This document shows positions 5,171 through 7,037 of a stretch of DNA of 7,037 bases, piece after piece. The stretch comes from Candidatus Electrothrix marina. Its GTDB lineage: Bacteria; Desulfobacterota; Desulfobulbia; Desulfobulbales; Desulfobulbaceae. The notes below the pieces were generated by a model. The model saw nothing but the letters and a program-made list of their open reading frames with translations. It was not told the DNA's origin and made no database searches. A program made the translations under genes and the position numbers. The DNA is taken from positions 1 through 7,037 of the forward strand of contig MTKS01000078.1 of the NCBI GenBank assembly GCA_004028495.1, in the 5' to 3' direction. The stretch's first letter is position 1. Every line of letters starts with the position of its first letter.

Positions 5171-6360
5171 TTCCGCTCCGGTATGTCGCAGCCAAGCATC
5201 TCGGCCTGGTGCAGAAAAAATTTATCCGTCATCCCGGCGAGGTAATCTCTCACTAGAGCTGCCGGTGCATGGTTGTTCAAATAGGTTTCCGACATGGAAT
5301 GCCAAAAAATCCGTTCTGATTTTTTCGGCGAAGATCTCCCGGTGATTTGGTTCAGATAGAATGAAAAAAGCTGCTCGTAACAGGAGTGAATGCGCTTGAA
5401 ATCCGGCTTAAAGAGCGGATTTCGATAGATTCGCTCATAGTTGAATTTTTTCAGCTCAAGAAGGGCGGCTCCGATTTTTTCACTGAACCCGATATGATCG
5501 GAATAAGGGTTTTTCTCGGACTCACTCTGACAAAGATGTGCGCTGTTGGCAATGAGATCGGTCACCAGGGTATGGACAATAGTGCCGTTGCTTCTGCCCA
5601 GGGTTTTTGCGCAGGCAACAGGGATTTCCTCGCGTGTAATCAGGTGCAGCTCTATGGCATCTTCAATATCACGCCCTATGTAGGCGACTGTATCAGCCAA
5701 TCGCACCAGACAGCCCTCAAGGGTCATGGGTGTCAGACTTTTTTCAAGAGCCTCTTTCTCCATAAGACGGTCGAAACGGGAAAAGCTCGGTTCCCGTTGC
5801 CGTTCCGGCACGAGCCGGGTACTGTTCGCTTCGCCGTCATGACAGAGAATTCCGTCCAAGACCTGAAGGGTCAGGTTCCAGCCCGTACCTTTTTTCTCAA
5901 TCCTGTCCAGGAACTGAACTGACTGAATATTATGGTGAAAACCGGGTAATCCATGCGCCCGACACAGCCGGTCCAGAATATGTTCCCCTTCATGCCCGAA
6001 AGGAGGATGGCCGATGTCATGGCCCAGAGCAATCGCCTCAATCAGATCTTCATTCAATCCCAAAAAGCGTCCTGCTGTTCTGGCAATTCTGGAGACCAAT
6101 TGCACATGCAGTACGCGATGTGTGATGTGATCATTATCTATCAGCGAAAAAACCTGGGTTTTGTCAATATAGCGGGTATATGCCTTTGAATGAAGAATGC
6201 GGTCAGCGTCTTTGGCAAACGGTTGTCTGTACCCCTGTCGGGTCTCCTTTTTTCGGCGAATGCTGTCTTGGCTGAGGCAGGCAAGAGGGGAAAAACGGTT
6301 TTTTTCCTCTCCGGCAAGTTTGTCTCTCAAGTCAGTAAACAACGAGCTGCCCTTTTCCAT
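5155..6360 (-). CDS. dgt: Deoxyguanosinetriphosphate triphosphohydrolase-like protein (HD domain)
   Basis: The 401-residue protein belongs to the dGTPase family, which hydrolyses dNTPs to the deoxynucleoside and inorganic triphosphate in the cytoplasm and so shapes dNTP pools. The family's N-terminal block is present (SPLACLSQDSIRRKKE at 24-39; DADRILHSKAYTRYIDKTQV at 51-70). The metal site follows with H81/H85 (HRVLHVQLVSRIART), the HD pair H114-D115 in GHDIGHPPFGHEGE (113-126), and a distal aspartate D223 in LADTVAYIGRD. The length fits the shorter dGTPase-like branch rather than the roughly 500-residue E. coli Dgt, so substrate preference is open. The ATG at 6360 is the only methionine before the conserved region; the ribosome binding site is weak (GGAT 8 bases upstream). 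The gene heads a unit with the CLC gene, which it overlaps by 16 bases, and a candidate promoter lies about 50 bases upstream. Confidence 0.92.
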   Translation of the reverse strand: MEKGSSLFTDLRDKLAGEEKNRFSPLACLSQDSIRRKKETRQGYRQPFAKDADRILHSKAYTRYIDKTQVFSLIDNDHITHRVLHVQLVSRIARTAGRFLGLNEDLIEAIALGHDIGHPPFGHEGEHILDRLCRAHGLPGFHHNIQSVQFLDRIEKKGTGWNLTLQVLDGILCHDGEANSTRLVPERQREPSFSRFDRLMEKEALEKSLTPMTLEGCLVRLADTVAYIGRDIEDAIELHLITREEIPVACAKTLGRSNGTIVHTLVTDLIANSAHLCQSESEKNPYSDHIGFSEKIGAALLELKKFNYERIYRNPLFKPDFKRIHSCYEQLFSFYLNQITGRSSPKKSERIFWHSMSETYLNNHAPAALVRDYLAGMTDKFFLHQAEMLGCDIPERKCIVN

Positions 6361-6409
6361 TTAGTTATCCGATGTCTTTGTGGTCGCCTTTTGTTACGCC
6401 GAATTTTTC

Positions 6410-6437
6410 AGTCTAGCAAAAAAACGGGTTCCTGCAA
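6410..6437 (-). promoter_or_regulatory. Candidate sigma-70-type promoter for dgt
   Basis: On the minus strand TTGCAG (6437-6432) and TAGACT (6415-6410) are separated by 16 bases. The -10 box is preceded by TG in the extended -10 arrangement (TGCTAGACT). The predicted start near 6403 would give a leader of about 43 bases before the dgt ATG. A run of seven T lies in the spacer. This is consensus matching by eye only. Confidence 0.5.
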
Positions 6438-6477
6438 GCTGGTTTTTTATAATTCGCACCGGAACCGGATTTTTTTC
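6418..6477. repeat. Imperfect inverted repeat overlapping the dgt promoter
   Basis: On the plus strand GGTTCC (6427-6432) is matched by GGAACC (6461-6466) across a 28-base loop. Outside these, C6425 pairs with G6468, and the A7 run 6418-6424 faces the T7 run starting at 6470-6471, with mismatches between. The shape resembles a bidirectional terminator or a long operator. It covers the -35 element and the spacer of the candidate dgt promoter. Confidence 0.4.
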
Positions 6478-6613
6478 TTATTGATTCTTATGATCAAGGA
6501 GAGAAAAAGAGAAAATGAGAAATGGTAACGCACAGTTTTTACAACAGATTAAAGGTATGGAATGATATAGCTGAGGGCACTGATGATTCTCCGGGGGAAT
6601 AGTCGGATTCTCC

Positions 6614-6641
6614 TTGCTTCCAACGACGCAATAGGTACAAT
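6614..6641 (+). promoter_or_regulatory. Weak candidate promoter for the plus-strand gene
   Basis: TTGCTT (6614-6619) and TACAAT (6636-6641) are 16 bases apart. The -10 box matches the consensus at five of six positions; the -35 box is poor. The predicted start near 6648 would leave a leader of about 80 bases before the ATG at 6728. The perfect dyad TTCTGTCAGAA (6649-6659) sits at this start and could be an operator. Confidence 0.35.
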
Positions 6642-6727
6642 AGACTGATTCTGTCAGAAGGGTATTGGATATTATTTTTGTCCATCACTGGCAGAGACGA
6701 AATATTTATCCTTTCCTAGGAGAGTCT

Positions 6728-7037
6728 ATGGACGTTGAAAAATTGTTTGGCAAGCTGCTGCATGAGGTCACGGGTTCCGGCGGGAACCAGTTTAAAAAGA
6801 AGCATAAAAAATATACAAAAAAGTATAAAAAGAACTCATTGCTTGATAATTTAACCGGTAATTTGACGTCCGGCAAAGGCCTGCTCACGGCCATCGGGCT
6901 CGGGGTCGGGGCCTACGAAATATATCGAACAAGTAAACAGACCCAGCAGCGTCAGGCAGCTGTCGGTGGTGCAACGCAATATAACCCGCAGGCAACGCCG
7001 GTACAGGCAGCCTCTGCTCCTCCGCCCCCGCCTCCGC
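6728..7037 (+). CDS. Unrecognised protein, N-terminal part: Lys-rich segment, Gly-rich hydrophobic stretch, Gln/Ala/Pro-rich linker; cut by the right edge
   Basis: An open plus-strand frame of 103 codons starts at the ATG at 6728, with AGGAG 5 bases upstream (6718-6722), and runs off the window. It begins MDVEKLFGKLLHEVTGSGG. A strongly basic stretch follows at about 22-35 (FKKKHKKYTKKYKK), then a glycine-rich hydrophobic segment at 48-64 (TSGKGLLTAIGLGVGAY), too short and weak to call a clear membrane helix. After it comes a low-complexity linker rich in Gln, Ala and Pro that ends in six prolines (98-103). There is no signal peptide. This arrangement resembles the N-terminus of DUF533/YebE-type proteins, in which a glycine-rich hydrophobic part and linker precede a TerB-like helical domain, but that domain would lie outside the window and the assignment is a guess. 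The gene is divergent from dgt. Confidence 0.75.
   Translation, partial: MDVEKLFGKLLHEVTGSGGNQFKKKHKKYTKKYKKNSLLDNLTGNLTSGKGLLTAIGLGVGAYEIYRTSKQTQQRQAAVGGATQYNPQATPVQAASAPPPPPP

Larger units (their letters stand above)
6361..6727. other. Divergent intergenic region between dgt and the plus-strand gene
   Basis: This 367-base region has no convincing gene. It contains a candidate minus-strand promoter for dgt (6410-6437), an imperfect inverted repeat (6418-6477), a candidate plus-strand promoter (6614-6641), and a short dyad TTCTGTCAGAA (6649-6659) at the predicted plus-strand transcription start. A 16-codon reading frame (6515-6565) is preceded by AAGGAGAG at a rather long spacing of 11 bases. 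I see no further support for it. The rest is A/T-rich without recognisable structure. Confidence 0.6.

Noticed and set aside
5386..5922. A 178-codon plus-strand open frame opposite dgt
   Set aside because: It overlaps the conserved dGTPase coding sequence and shows no recognisable motif.
6515..6565. 16-codon plus-strand frame preceded by AAGGAGAG
   Set aside because: The spacing of 11 bases is long, the peptide has no recognisable feature, and there is no conservation evidence. A leader peptide cannot be excluded.
6706..6894. 62-codon minus-strand frame at the right end
   Set aside because: It is opposite the plus-strand gene, which has a good ribosome binding site; its Phe-rich composition is the mirror of the lysine codons.

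Overview
The window looks like chromosomal housekeeping and accessory DNA from a Gram-negative bacterium. It holds six genes in a row on the minus strand and one divergent gene on the plus strand that runs off the right edge. Base composition is moderate, with G/C-rich patches in the CLC gene. A phasin-like small protein next to an AarF/UbiB kinase, a lone RapZ C-terminal domain, and a palindrome resembling dispersed intergenic repeats would fit a deltaproteobacterial (Desulfobacterota-type) genome. That placement is an impression from gene content, not a demonstrated taxonomy.

Layout, in minus-strand transcription order. A dGTPase-type HD-domain triphosphohydrolase (6360-5155) overlaps by 16 bases a CLC-family chloride channel/transporter with two C-terminal CBS domains (5170-3390). 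The CLC gene is split by a one-base frameshift at about 4203-4206. A symmetrical hairpin with A and T tracts (3358-3385) looks like its terminator. Next come a stand-alone RapZ C-terminal-domain protein (3276-2899), a short phasin-related coiled-coil protein (2838-2491) and a UbiB/AarF atypical kinase (2484-739) that starts 6 bases after the phasin stop. Last is the N-terminal part of a membrane-anchored sensor protein (671 to the left edge). No terminator is visible between the last four genes, so they may form one transcription unit.

The 367-base gap at 6361-6727 separates dgt from the divergent plus-strand gene at 6728. It contains a good candidate promoter for dgt, a weaker one for the plus-strand gene, and an imperfect inverted repeat with A7/T7 flanks overlapping the dgt promoter. 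The plus-strand gene encodes an unrecognised protein with a lysine-rich segment, a glycine-rich hydrophobic stretch and a Gln/Ala/Pro-rich linker cut off by the window edge.

No CRISPR array, RNA gene, transposase or integrase is seen, and I found no convincing undescribed multi-gene system. The points most worth a second look are the CLC frameshift with a G-quadruplex motif just downstream, the altered CLC filter residues, the lone RapZ C-terminal domain, the 30-base palindrome that contains the rapZ-like stop codon, and the homopolymer tracts in that gene's leader.
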